From assembly GCA_036250195.1 (NCBI GenBank), contig JAVHZZ010000003.1, positions 83,353,418-83,417,417 of the forward strand: a stretch of 64,000 bases of DNA, given 5' to 3'. The first letter of the stretch is position 1. Each line of letters begins with the position of its first letter. The DNA is from Mixophyes australis. Taxonomy: Eukaryota > Chordata > Amphibia > Anura > Limnodynastidae. The notes under the pieces are model-generated. The model ran no database searches, had not been told where the DNA came from, and was given only the letters and a program-made list of their open reading frames with translations. This document shows positions 46,341 through 57,288 of the stretch, piece by piece. Made by a program: the position numbers and the translations under genes.

Positions 46341-46640
46341 GAGGTCATATGTGAAAAAGCTTGTGGACGGGGGCTGCATATGTGAGAAAAGCTGGTGGGC
46401 AGATGGCCATGTGTAAGAAAGCTGGTGGGCAGGAGCATGTGAGAGAAAAACTGGTTGGCAGATGGGCATGTGTGAGAAAAGCTGGTGAGCAGGTGTTTGA
46501 TAATGATGTGACCTGTGTATAGTGATCAGTGTACCAGGTGTGTGATGTCAGTGTGACCTGTGTATAGTAATCAGTGCCTATCAGGGGTGTGATATCAGTG
46601 CGACCTGTGTATAGTGTTCAGTATGTATAGGGTAAGTAAA
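46341..46640 (+). repeat. Two adjacent minisatellites
   Basis: 46345-46498 repeats GTGAGAAAAGCTGGTGGGCAG in units of about 30-36 bp. 46508-46620 repeats GACCTGTGTATAGTGATCAG at roughly 46-bp spacing (46511, 46556, 46602). Confidence 0.75.
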
Positions 46641-47592
46641 TAGAGTGTCTGATTCCAGCTTATTGCGACAAGTTATGTTTGCTCTGTTCCAAAATCGAAC
46701 ATTTGGAACCCCCCTGTAGAAATCCTGCATTTGCCCCTGGGCAGCAGTGGAGCCTGGACATGCATCAGTGCATTTGGACTGCAGCCTTGAGAGCCAGCCA
46801 GGAGGAGGTATGAGTTATTATTTTTATTTTACAAAAATCAAGCATGTGAGGGGCTGAGAAGTGGATACTGGGAGAGGGGGAAGAGAGGCGGTAGACTGAA
46901 GCTTTGCCCAGAGTGCTGATAAACCTTGCACTCCCTCCTCCACCACCTTCCTAACAGAGCACGACAGCATCCCACACGGTGTAGTGCTGTTCCGCATTAT
47001 GAGGTTTCTCACTGATTTTCAGCCCATGAAAAACAGTTCTGCTCATCGCCGATTAATAGTACAAAATTCTGAATTATGTCTTTGTTATCAGACTACAAAT
47101 TATTAACTAACCTGTGCAAACTAGCTTCAAAAATTGAAGGACGGAGAAGGCACTAACATTTTTAGTGCCCACCTATTACTTTTGTATAAGTTTGTATATG
47201 TTGTAAGGGGAGTGGCACTGCAGAATTTTTTGGGCTCTCCAGATGCGATTTAAATCAAATCTGGGTGTAAATAGTCTGTGTCTAAATGTTACTTGTCATA
47301 TATTAACAGACAGAAGAGAGTGCAGGATACGCACATGTATATATGCAATATAAAGTCACATCAGAACGCATTTTACTGCAAATATTTTAGCAAATAAATA
47401 AACAGCACATAATACTATAGTCATTAATACAAATATGTGCTTTAAAATATATATATATAGACTAGACCACGACAGTGACAGTCATCACTATCACTATGTA
47501 CTTACACCTGCCCTGTAGCTGGTGCTAATGATATGGCTAAAAAAAGTGTACTTACAAGATATACAGGACTTGTCACTCCGTTACTGTACATT
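46641..47592. other. No gene recognised
   Basis: Low-complexity AT tract near 47445; otherwise unassigned. Confidence 0.45.
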
Positions 47593-47969
47593 CAGGCCCT
47601 GCGCTCCCATTAGGCAAGGTTAGGCACTTGCCTAGGGTGCCGGGTTCTGGAGGGCGCCACAGAATGGTAAATTACTTTAAAACTGTGCGGCGACCGCTGA
47701 CCATACCTGTCACGGCCGCCGCACAGCATTCAGATGCACGGGGAGGGGTGAAGAGGCTATTGCTTACCACCGCCGCCTCTCTGCTCTGTCTCCTCCCCTC
47801 CACTCACTAGTGTCAGTGAGTGGAGGGGAGGAGACAGAGCAGAGAGGCGGCGGTGGTGAGACAAGGTAAGGAAAGACGGGGTGAGGGGGGAGGAGGGCGC
47901 CAATTTTTGCGGGGGGGCGCCGATTTTGTAAAAATGCCTAGGGCGCCATGGACCCTAGCACCGGCCCTG
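47593..47969. mobile_element. 377-bp hAT MITE with perfect 8-bp duplication and 43-bp hairpin arms
   Basis: TGTACATT flanks both ends exactly (47585-47592 and 47970-47977). The ends are CAGGCCCTGCGCTC and the complement of CTAGCACCGGCCCTG. Words such as TTGCCTAGGG and TGCCTAGGGCGCC recur near the two ends. The centre is a perfect inverted repeat: 47766-47808 pairs with 47815-47857 around a 6-base loop AGTGTC. Non-coding. Confidence 0.93.
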
Positions 47970-48627
47970 TGTACATTGCCTATGTTCATCCACCTTATCC
48001 TACCACTGTTCAGCCCTTCAAGTCGTAGACAGTCATAAGTGTCATTTGTTTTTGGACATGAATTGTATGCAATTGTGTTCATTCCCATAAGTCTCATTAT
48101 GACGCATGTGCAGAGCAAATTCATGCAAGATACAGCACACAAATGGACTTGCTTTCGAATATGAATTAGGACTATGGTGTTGAGAATATACAATATGGGT
48201 GTAAAATATATATAGTTGATTTCCTAAACAATTACACAGTATTTCGAGTACAGATATGGTAATACCTGGGACCAGACATTTCCCAGATCGTGTTTTTTCC
48301 CATAATTTGGTGCAGAGCATTATATTTTCTTACCCTACTCTTTCCCTATATTTTGGTCCTCATTAACTTACCTAGCAGCTCAACTTTCAGTACTGTATCA
48401 GGATAAAATGCTGTATGATCACCAAGCATAATAAAAAATAGATATACCTTCAAAAACGGTGCTATATCAATTAAAGATATATCAGATGATAACTCTAATA
48501 ACTCTAATGAAGCTGCTGCAAAGAAGTAGGTTGCCACCCTCCTCTCCTAAATGAGCACAATAATAAAACACATTCCTGCACTGCTAATTAATACTGAATC
48601 TAAGTATCATACACAATATATAAACTA
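47970..48627. other. No gene recognised
   Basis: AT-rich, no domain. Confidence 0.45.
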
Positions 48628-49707
48628 CCGTATATACTCGTGTATAAGCCGAGTTTTTCAGCACATTTTTTGTGCTGAAAAAAGCCCCCCTCGGCTTATA
48701 CTCGAGTCCCACTTACCTGGTCTCCGTTTTCCAGTCTCCCCCGCTCATCTGCAGGCATCTGCAACCTCTGTGGATCACTGTCAGCCACCATTTTATTGTA
48801 GCCCGTTTTTGTGTGTTCATTGCACATGGAACAATAAAGTTAAATGAAAAGGAGCCTGTCAGTCAAAGCTAAAGACCGGGACATTTCCATCTAGCCCCGC
48901 TGGTCAGAGACACATGTGAGTACCCTGACTTGTCCACTGCAATTATTTGCAGCAGTTTTATAAAGTCCAATATTTTCATTTTTTGTCACCTATTAATAAG
49001 TGTCTGAAGATTCTTTTGCATAACTGTGAAATCATTGAAAAGTCTAAAAACATCCCAAACTTCAAGTATAATAAGGGTTAAATCACACAAAGCAAATTGT
49101 ATTGTTCTGTTAAAATGTTTCTTCCAGCAAACAAAATCAAACTTATCTTTATCTGAGCTATTATATCAAATTCTATTTAGTGTATGTGCAGCATCTTTTG
49201 CATTACTAAAGCCTAAATTACTGTACTGTTCTGAACACTTAGGAGTAACTGCTCATCACCTTCTAAAGGCGAATAAACTTAACTGGCACATGTATTTAGT
49301 ATCCACAGACTGTCTCATTGATTTATATATTTATGATCTGAGTTGTCTTTAGTGAATGTTATTTATATCTGTGTTCACCTATTAGGCTTGATACCAAGTG
49401 CAGAGGATTTAGTTTAACCATTTGTGTACAATTTATTAGGATATGGGTATATATTATGTACTTATAAAATTTTATTAATGTTTAATAACAATACATTTTG
49501 ATATATTCATTTACAACCTCACGTTTGTATTATTGGGAGCCCAGTGTAAACGATATCCAGCACTGTTTTTATTTTTGAAACTTACCAGTAGCTGCTACAT
49601 TTCCCACCCTAGACTTATACTCGAGTCAATAAGTTTTCCCAGTTTTTTGTGGTAAAATTAAGTGCCTCGGCTTATATTCGGGTCGACTTATACTCGAGTA
49701 TATACGG
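48628..49707. mobile_element. 1.08-kb mariner-type non-autonomous element
   Basis: CCGTATATACTCGTGTATAA (48628) pairs with TTATACTCGAGTATATACGG (ends 49707), each flanked by TA. TA duplications are the signature of Tc1/mariner insertions. Both ends carry a second internal copy of the motif: TCGGCTTATACTCGAGTC near 48691 and CTTATACTCGAGTCAATAAG near 49614. No transposase frame is visible. The 108-codon frame at 49026-49352 (plus) lacks any transposase motif. Confidence 0.9.
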
Positions 49708-50371
49708 TACATACTCTTGGTCACCAATTATATCTCTAGATCTAGAGTCTTCTGAAATAGAGGTGGTCTCTTTAAATGTTTCTAAATATGATTGTCTTTG
49801 TAATTTCCTATTTTCAAAATGACTAAAATTAGTTATATTAGCAGCCCAAAGGTAAATATTTTCTCTGCCGAAATAGTTGTATATATGGCTATCTAGACCC
49901 ATATTGATATGTGTTTATAACTTGAGCAAGTTCATATATTTTAACAATTGATTTATATTGTTTTTCTATTTGCATGATCACCAAGCAACAGCAATTACTA
50001 AGTTGGACCTGTCAACTGTGGACATATTTGATACATTTTTCTATTATAAAGTTTTGCTTTTAGTAAAGAATTAGAGGCGCTTTTAAGAGCGAATTCCAGT
50101 TGCCCAGAAACCCTCATCACACTTGAAATGGCTTTATGGGACCTTCACCTCCTGTCTGCATTAAAAAACAATATAACAGTCTGTAGTCTAAGACCCATTT
50201 TTTGTGGGGAGTTTAATGAACTTTGGCTTTAACAAAATGTCTGCCATGATTGTCACTTTTGACTCTAGTGTTTCTGTGACTTTAGAGAAAAAAGAATTAA
50301 GTTACTTGTGATATTCTGCAATTTATTGGCTGCTGAGAGTGGTGTTAAGCACTTGGTAAGTAACTTTACAC
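49708..50371. other. No gene recognised
   Basis: AT-rich. A minus-strand 76-codon frame (49672-49902) overlaps the mariner end and has no domain. Confidence 0.45.
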
Positions 50372-50653
50372 CATACTTGCCAACCTTTGGCAAGCTAATT
50401 CCGGGAGATCCCAGGCAGGAAGGGGGGGGAAGGGGGCGTGGTTGGAGGGCTGGCAGGGTGGGGCACGGTAATTTGCGTCATTTTGGCTCTGCCTCCTGCA
50501 ACAAAATGCCGTTTTCCCCCGCGGGGGCGGGGCCAAAATTATGCTATTCACCGCAAATCGCGTCATTTTGGGGAGCATGTTGCCATATGCGGGATATTTT
50601 CCTGCCCAAATTTCGGGAGCCTCCCGGGCATTCCAGGAGAGTTGGCAAGTATG
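50372..50653. mobile_element. hAT MITE, CATACTTGCCAAC family (copy B)
   Basis: CATACTTGCCAACC opens and GAGAGTTGGCAAGTATG closes the element. CTTTACAC flanks both sides perfectly (50364-50371 and 50654-50661). The interior is GC-rich with CGGGAGATCCC and CCTCCCGGGC words. Confidence 0.95.
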
Positions 50654-51743
50654 CTTTACACTAATTGTATTTTTTTTTATGTCATTGGATGTGAGTGGGA
50701 GATTAGTATTCATTTTGTTGTATTACTTTACAAGGTATTACATTATATTGTTTTGGTAAGATGTTAAAGACTAATTTATGTAAAAGAGATTAATATTAAT
50801 GTGGGTTTAATGTACAGCTTAAAAACCCCACATAAAGCCTCATTTTGTTTATTTAACACACGGTTTTGCATTTATATACATTGTACTTTTTTATTATTAT
50901 TAATGCAGCAAGTGTTTAGTTTTTTTTTTGTTATGAAACCCCTCTCTAGAAATCTGCATTTGCCTCTGAGAATGTTCTAAAATATAATCTCCCCCGCCCT
51001 GTCTGTGTTCGTACACTAACCCTCTCCTCCCCTGTCAGTGCCCCCAACCAGTAAGTACACTGTGAGACACAGTTTTGCACGCTAAGTTGAAAAGGCAGAG
51101 GTGTATCTTCCATCCCCAGACTACCTCTTAAAGTAGTCTCATGTAGCGTTGGGAGAGGGAGAAGGTGATGGGGTAGGGAAATTATAGGAGATGATGGGCA
51201 GAGAGAGGGAAGGAGGAGTTGGTCAAGTCAAAGATACCACACTGGTTGGAAAAGACAAAATCAAGGGAGTGGCCACTGGAGTTGGAGGGAACGGAGGTTT
51301 GTTGTAAGAGGCCAAAAGATGATGAGAGGGAGAGAAGCTAGAGGGCAGCTATGTCAATGAGATCAGGATGGTGAAGTCACCCAGGATGAGGTAAAGACAT
51401 AGTGATGGCAAAAGCTAAAAGAAATCATCAGTGCTAAATCTATTAACCTTATCCCAAAATAAATTAGAAATATAGAGTATAATATACAAGTCGCTGACAA
51501 AAAAGGGATTATATCAAATATTTAAATGTATCATAAAAGTTCACACATACCGCGTGTGTGTGTATAAAAGAATACCTATAATTATTGGCAGCACTGCGCT
51601 TAGGGTGACCTTATATAGGCCCAATCCATGAAAATCAGAAGCCAGCATCATAAAAAACATCAGTTTTTCTTAAAAGGCATACATTAAATATGTAATAATA
51701 CAATTCTAATAGTTGTATTCTTGGTGATGGATGAAATGTTCAA
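50654..51743. other. No gene recognised
   Basis: Purine-rich section at 51120-51400 (GGGAGAGGGAGAAGG words); otherwise unassigned. Confidence 0.45.
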
Positions 51744-51851
51744 CATACTTGCCAACTCTACCGGAATGTCTGGGAGACTCCCGCATTTTGCGAGAGTCTC
51801 ACAGACTCCCGGGAGAGTTTGGCAATCTCCCGAAGAAAGTTGGTAAGTATG
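51744..51851. mobile_element. hAT MITE, CATACTTGCCAAC family (copy C, 108 bp)
   Basis: CATACTTGCCAACTCTACCG to AAGTTGGTAAGTATG, flanked on both sides by ATGTTCAA (51736-51743 and 51852-51859). A shorter version of the copies at 21.9 and 50.4 kb. Confidence 0.95.
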
Positions 51852-51944
51852 ATGTTCAATGTACCAAGAGTCAGTCAATTTACTGATAAACACATAAACT
51901 GAGCAGTTATTACATTTTTGATATGTGCTGTGTGAACCAAGATA

Positions 51945-51945
<1 letters not shown>

Positions 51946-51979
<34 letters not shown>
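51946..51979 (+). repeat. (GT)n microsatellite
   Basis: About 17 TG units. Confidence 0.95.
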
Positions 51980-51984
<5 letters not shown>

Positions 51985-52180
51985 AGTGTATGTATTGAAA
52001 GATGAAATGGCGCTTTTCACTCTTTTAAGTAAAAATTGACAGTGAAAATCAGAAACACCTTAAGTGCAGGTTTACAGAGAAGTGAAATGCAGGCAGGTGA
52101 GATGTACCAGCTGACCAGGCTGATCATGTGACTGACTGACATCATCATCATCAGCCTTTGTGATGTCACTCTTCTGTGGT

Positions 52181-52308
52181 ATATAAGTCCCTGCTTGGTG
52201 CAGAACAGTCAGTTATCAGCTGAGTAGGAGCTGTGTATTACACATGCACACATTGCTTATTGCTGTGGCTGTGTCTACTGGTATAACATCTCACATTATA
52301 AGGTAAGC
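52181..52308 (+). promoter_or_regulatory. Candidate promoter and first exon with splice donor
   Basis: GGTATATAAGTCCCTGC (TATA box near 52179-52187) is followed about 25-30 bp later by GCAGAACAGTCAGTTATCAG and a roughly 100-bp stretch. That stretch ends in ATTATAAG|GTAAGCC, a near-consensus 5' splice site at 52303. No ATG-initiated frame of note lies in the putative exon. It could start a non-coding transcript or be part of an unrecognised retroelement. Confidence 0.3.
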
Positions 52309-52580
52309 CTATTTTAAATGTTATATGGAAATAATGTTAAAATTAACATCAGTCATCAGCTTGTAATATGTATGAAGATATAGTTTAACACCATCAACCT
52401 AAAGGGGAAACTCCCAAATTATTAGACTTAAACAGTTCCATAAAATATTTTAATGTTTTTAACACCAAGGAATGACACTAACACAGGCCATTTCATAGAG
52501 ATGGCAACACCTATGACTATTGACAGCAATGACAGTTACACTCACTGGGTCCAGCAGATGAATTGAGAGAGTGTTATGTC
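52309..52580. other. No gene recognised
   Basis: AT-rich, no motif. Confidence 0.4.
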
Positions 52581-52980
52581 GAATAGGAATAAGGAGAAGA
52601 CCAGAAATGTGTATATTGGGGCACTCAAAAGGTTGAACTATCGTAAAATTTGCATATAAACTTTATTTCAGACCGAAGTAAACAAAGGGGCACTTTTGTT
52701 CATATTAATATTAATAAATAAAGTTATATAGCATCGGTGTGGCACAGCAGTGGTTCACTGAGGTCTTAACAGTTATCCGTATACATGGTTGATCATTATT
52801 ACACACATTTTTTAATCATTTTGCTAATATAATTCAATTTTATTAAAATTATCATCCTATGTATTGAATTAATAAATTAGCAAATATTTTTTAATGTATA
52901 TCAATAAAGTTTATATGCAAATTTTAGGATAGTTCAACCTTTTGAGTGCCCCATTTCTGGACTTCTCCTTATTCCTATTC
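52581..52980. mobile_element. 400-bp element with ~80-bp terminal inverted repeats
   Basis: GAATAGGAATAAGGAGAAG (52581) pairs with CTTCTCCTTATTCCTATTC (ends 52980). The pairing continues inwards through GGGGCACTCAAAAGGTTGAA and TTTGCATATAAACTTTAT with few mismatches. Non-coding; target duplication not evident. Confidence 0.85.
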
Positions 52981-53579
52981 AATTAAAATACTTGTATGTG
53001 AGCACCCTCCCTGGGATGATAATCAGAATTAGAATCTATCATTGGAAAAGATTATAATAATTGGTTTATTCGGTGCAGTCTACATTTTTTTTCTTAAAGA
53101 GTATTAAGTCGATCTGAAAATCAACCTCATCCAAGTAGTTTGATCATCAGTCTTTGTGAGGTGTATACCTAAATATTTAAGTTTAGAGAGCTGCCATTTG
53201 TTGGCATATTCAAAATCATTGATGTTGAAATACTGTAGTACTGGCAAATGTTCGGAAAAGCAATGCGGCTAATTGAATATGCTCGACAGGAGCTCTTTGG
53301 TAGATGAGAGAAAAATTAGGTCCAAGACTTCAATTTTATCTGTGTTAAGTGGTATAGTTATTTACTTCTGGGAACATATGTGGGAGTAAGGTCAGGAGTT
53401 CATAAGGGGTTATTAGGATGTCAGCATACAATACTAAAGGGTTGACTTTAATACCAGATGTCACAGACTGTATAATGTTGCATAGTGATACTTGTTGGTT
53501 ATCCATAGCAACCAAAAATAAGTTTGAAGATTGCTAATGCAGTGTCAGGTGACCATCGATAGCTGTGTCTTGAAAGAAT
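52981..53579. other. No gene recognised
   Basis: No domain or paired repeat ends. Confidence 0.4.
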
Positions 53580-54117
53580 AAGGGGTCTATTTATTAAACT
53601 AGTGTGATGCTAAGCAATATGCATTACTGCAATCGTAACGATGCATATTGAAACACTGCTGCTTTTTACTATGCTGGTGCTACTCAGGGAGCTCCGGCGA
53701 AGAACATCCTGCAGCACGAAGTGCTTGAAGTCCCCACTGGCAGCCAAACGCTGCCAGCAAATGTCAAATCTGAACTGTGCTTCTAAAATTCACACATGCA
53801 CATAGGATTTGACCCGGCGGGGGATTATGCAAAGCGATTCCGGCTTTAATGGACCCCATAGACACAGGTAAGGTACTGCCATCCTGAGATGGCATTGGTT
53901 TATAATGAAAAGCAACAATTTTTGCTGTTTAGTAAATTAATAATATCACAGACACCATAGAGTTATAGGGGGATGGCGGTAACCCACGAAAAATAGGTTA
54001 ATGCAGGAGCAATCTTTGATTTCTCTCCCTTCATAAATTGTGCGATTGCCAATGTCCAGAGAAAACAGTTGTTTTCTCTGAGTTTATGGCTGATTGCACA
54101 GTCATAAATAGACTCCT
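53580..54117. mobile_element. Non-autonomous element, AAGGGGTCTATTTAT ends
   Basis: AAGGGGTCTATTTATTAAAC at the left and CATAAATAGACTCCT at the right form the terminal inverted repeats. The interior shares blocks with 13215-13653 in reverse orientation. A second internal TTTAGTAAATTAATA near 53930 may be an older end, implying a nested or composite copy. Confidence 0.65.
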
Positions 54118-54419
54118 AAGAGAGGTTGGTGGTGCTCCAGAGTCTGTGTTTTAAGATACATAGTCTACGAATAATTATTTTAGTTTTCACTTACTCTTTA
54201 AAGAACCAGTAAACATAACATACAAGGTGTCATTTATAAAAAAGCTTTTAATAATATTCATCTGTCTTAAAGGTTTCAAGAGCTCATCAAAAATGAAGAA
54301 ATATAAGATAAATTAGTGATTGTGAGAAGACTTCTGTCAGTAATCCCACTGAACAGCACTGCAGCCAGCCACCTATTGCATTATAACAGAAACCTCGACT
54401 ACAGTGCAAAGGTAGAAAA
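54118..54419. other. No gene recognised
   Basis: Border sequence before the composite satellite; unassigned. Confidence 0.4.
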
Positions 54420-55938
54420 CAATAGAATTAATATTTTTCTCTATTTATATAGTGCAAATCATTAAAAAAATATAACACCTGATAATAATATAGAGCAAAA
54501 ACAGACAGTAAACACTGAATATAAACACTGGTTAATAACAGAATTATAACACAGTGCAATACGAGTAATAACATAAAATGATAGAATAATAAAAAAGGGC
54601 AATAAATGAGAGAATAACAATAATATCACAGGGCAGTACAAAATAGTAAAAATATAATAACATAGGATAGCAAGAAAATAATAACACATACTAATAATAG
54701 AAATGTAAAAAAATAACAAGAAGGTAAATAACAGAGATAAATATAGAATTCTAAAAAAAGGATAATAATAGAATTATAGCAAAGGGAAACAAAAAAAATA
54801 ACACAGCAATAACAGAATAAAAAATACTGGTCAATAATAGTGAGTAATACAGAACAACATCTCAGGGTCACCATAGTAAGTATTAAAACAGGGTAATAAC
54901 AGTATAAATGCACAGGGTAATAATTAAAATAAAACAAGCTGATAACAGAATAATAAAAAAGGGAATAATTGAGAGAATAACAACAATACCACAGGGAATT
55001 AAAAACAATAAAATTCTAATAATAAACACAGGGTAATAAGAGAATAATAATACAGGCTAATGACAGAGAGGGGGAAAAATAACAAGAAGGGAAATAACAG
55101 AGATTTATACAGACTTAGAAAAAAGGATAATAAGAGAATAATATTAGGGAGATAACAGATATTAAAATTACAGAGTAATAGAATATTAACACAGGGAAAA
55201 AACAGAGTAATAACACAACATAATAATAAAGAGTAAAAATATAATTTAGGATAACATGGAGAAGTAAATTAGTAATTTATGCTAAAAAAATAAATATAAA
55301 ATAATAATACAAAGTAATACAGAATAATAGAAGTGGGGAAATAAAGCAAAAGACCATGGTAAAAACAGAATATAAAATACAGGATAATAAGAGTGAGTAA
55401 TAAAGAATAATAATCCACATTAAAAACAGGTCAACCCTGCTCCCAAGAAGAGGTATAGAGGGCATTGGGAGGGTGGAACCTCTTCTTGGGAACTGGGTAT
55501 TTCCACCACCAAGGTTATTAAAAGAGAGTAATAACAGAATAATAGTGATGGATGACAACAGTTAATAATGATGCGGAATAATAACAGAATAAAAATACAG
55601 GTTAATAATAGTGTGTAATACAGAATAATATCAGAGGGTTGTAACTGTAAGTATTACAAAAGGATAATAATAGAAAAATAACACAGATTAATAATTGTAA
55701 TTAATAACACAAGATGATAAAATATAATAAAAATGGTAATAACTGAGAGACTAGCAATAATAGCACAGGGCAGTAAAAAAACAGTAAAAACATATGAATA
55801 AGGCAAGATAAAAAGAGAATAATAAAACAAGCTAATAAAAGAGAGGAAAAAAAATAACAAGAAGTGAAATAACATTAACACAAAAAAATAAAAAAGCATA
55901 ATATTATAAAGGAGTAGCACAGGGTAATAATTGAGAGT

Positions 55939-57288
55939 AAAAACAATAATAATAGAGATAAATAACAGAGAATAATAACACAAGGAATAAGTAGAATAAT
56001 ATCACAGGTTAATAACAGAGACTAATAACACAAGGAAAAAGTAGAATAATAACACAGGTTAATAACAGAGACTAATAGCACAGGATAATAAGAGAGAGTA
56101 AAAAATAATTTAGGATAATAAGGTAACATAAATTAGGTCTATATTCAAAAACTAATAGCATAGAATAATAATAGAAAGAAATACAGAATAATAGTAATGG
56201 GAAAAAAAGAAAAATACCATGGCATAAACACAATATAAAATACAGGATAATAAGAGTGGGTAATAAAGAATAATAACCCACATTAATAACAGGCCATCTC
56301 AGCTCCCAAGAAGAGGTAATGAGGGCATTAGGAGGGTGGAACATCTTCTTGGGAGCTGTCCATGCTGATTGTCCGGTTGCCACCTACTGTCTGCAGTGAT
56401 ATTCCACTGCAGCTTCCATTTGCACTGGGGATACGGTCGCTACCTCCTGTTTGTGCCCCCATCCCGCATTAACATTCAAGTTGTCATCTGCTGCCCACAT
56501 TTAGGATTTGTCTGCTGTGTCCTATCTGCACTGAGGATTCGGTGGTTCGGTCGCCTAATCACCTACGCGTTAAATTTATGGTTACCGCCTTCTACACATG
56601 CTGAGGATCCAGTTACTACTTCCTGTCAGTATTGAGCATTTTGTCACCGAACTCTGTCCGTGTCAACTGGTTCCTGCCTACTTTCCCCACTGAGAATTTA
56701 GTTTTGTCACCACCTGTGTTCGCCAAGGATCCCGATGCAACCTCTTGTCTGTGTTGAGGATCTGCTTGCTGTCTCCTATTTGTGCTGAGGATCCTGTCAC
56801 AGCCTTCAGTGTATGCTGAGGATCATCCCCACTCTGACCTGAGATTTTTGTCACCGATTCAGATCTATACTTAGATTTTGGTCGCCGCATCCTGTCTGTC
56901 CTAAGTATCTAGTCATCTCCACCTGCCCATGATGAGAATCTGGTTTCTGCGTCCTGTCTGCACTGATGAGTCGGTCGCCTCTTCCGATCTTTTTAGATGC
57001 CTACAGTGTACATGGAGCATCCGGTTTCCGCTTCTTGACCATGTGATTGATCTGGTTGCTGCCTATTTTCGTCCTTTAGAATTTAGTTGTCACCTCCTGT
57101 GTGTTCCAAAGATCCCGATGCCATCTCCTGTTTGTGTTGATGTGCAACTTGTTGTTACCTGTCTGCGCTCAGGTTCCTGTATTCGCCTCCAAGGTATGCT
57201 AAAGATCCTTTTGTCGCCTCCTATCTACGCTGAGATTTTAGTCACCGCCTCTTATTTGCAATGAAGACTCAGTTACAGCTTCCTGTCT
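55939..57288 (+). repeat. Duplicated satellite segment, copy 1
   Basis: AAAAACAATAATAATAGAG at 55939 recurs at 57289 (1350 bp away), and AGGCCATCTCAGCTCCC at 56291 recurs at 57683 (1392 bp away). The spacing drifts through small insertions and deletions. The segment spans the end of block A, the hairpin and block B. Confidence 0.85.
56301..56357. repeat. Hairpin at the A/B border (one of three)
   Basis: AGCTCCCAAGAAGAGGT (56301-56317) pairs with ACATCTTCTTGGGAGCT (56341-56357) with one mismatch around a 23-base loop. Related hairpins are at 55441-55491 and 57693-57749. Confidence 0.9.

Noticed and set aside
48551..49352. Frames of 98 and 108 codons inside the mariner-type element as transposase remnants
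   Set aside because: No helix-turn-helix or DDE/D motif is visible.
54462..56383. Several hydrophobic minus-strand frames of 85-109 codons resembling small membrane proteins
   Set aside because: They translate the degenerate AT-rich satellite; the Ile/Leu/Tyr/Phe bias follows from TTA/TAT/ATT codons and the frames break at each irregularity.
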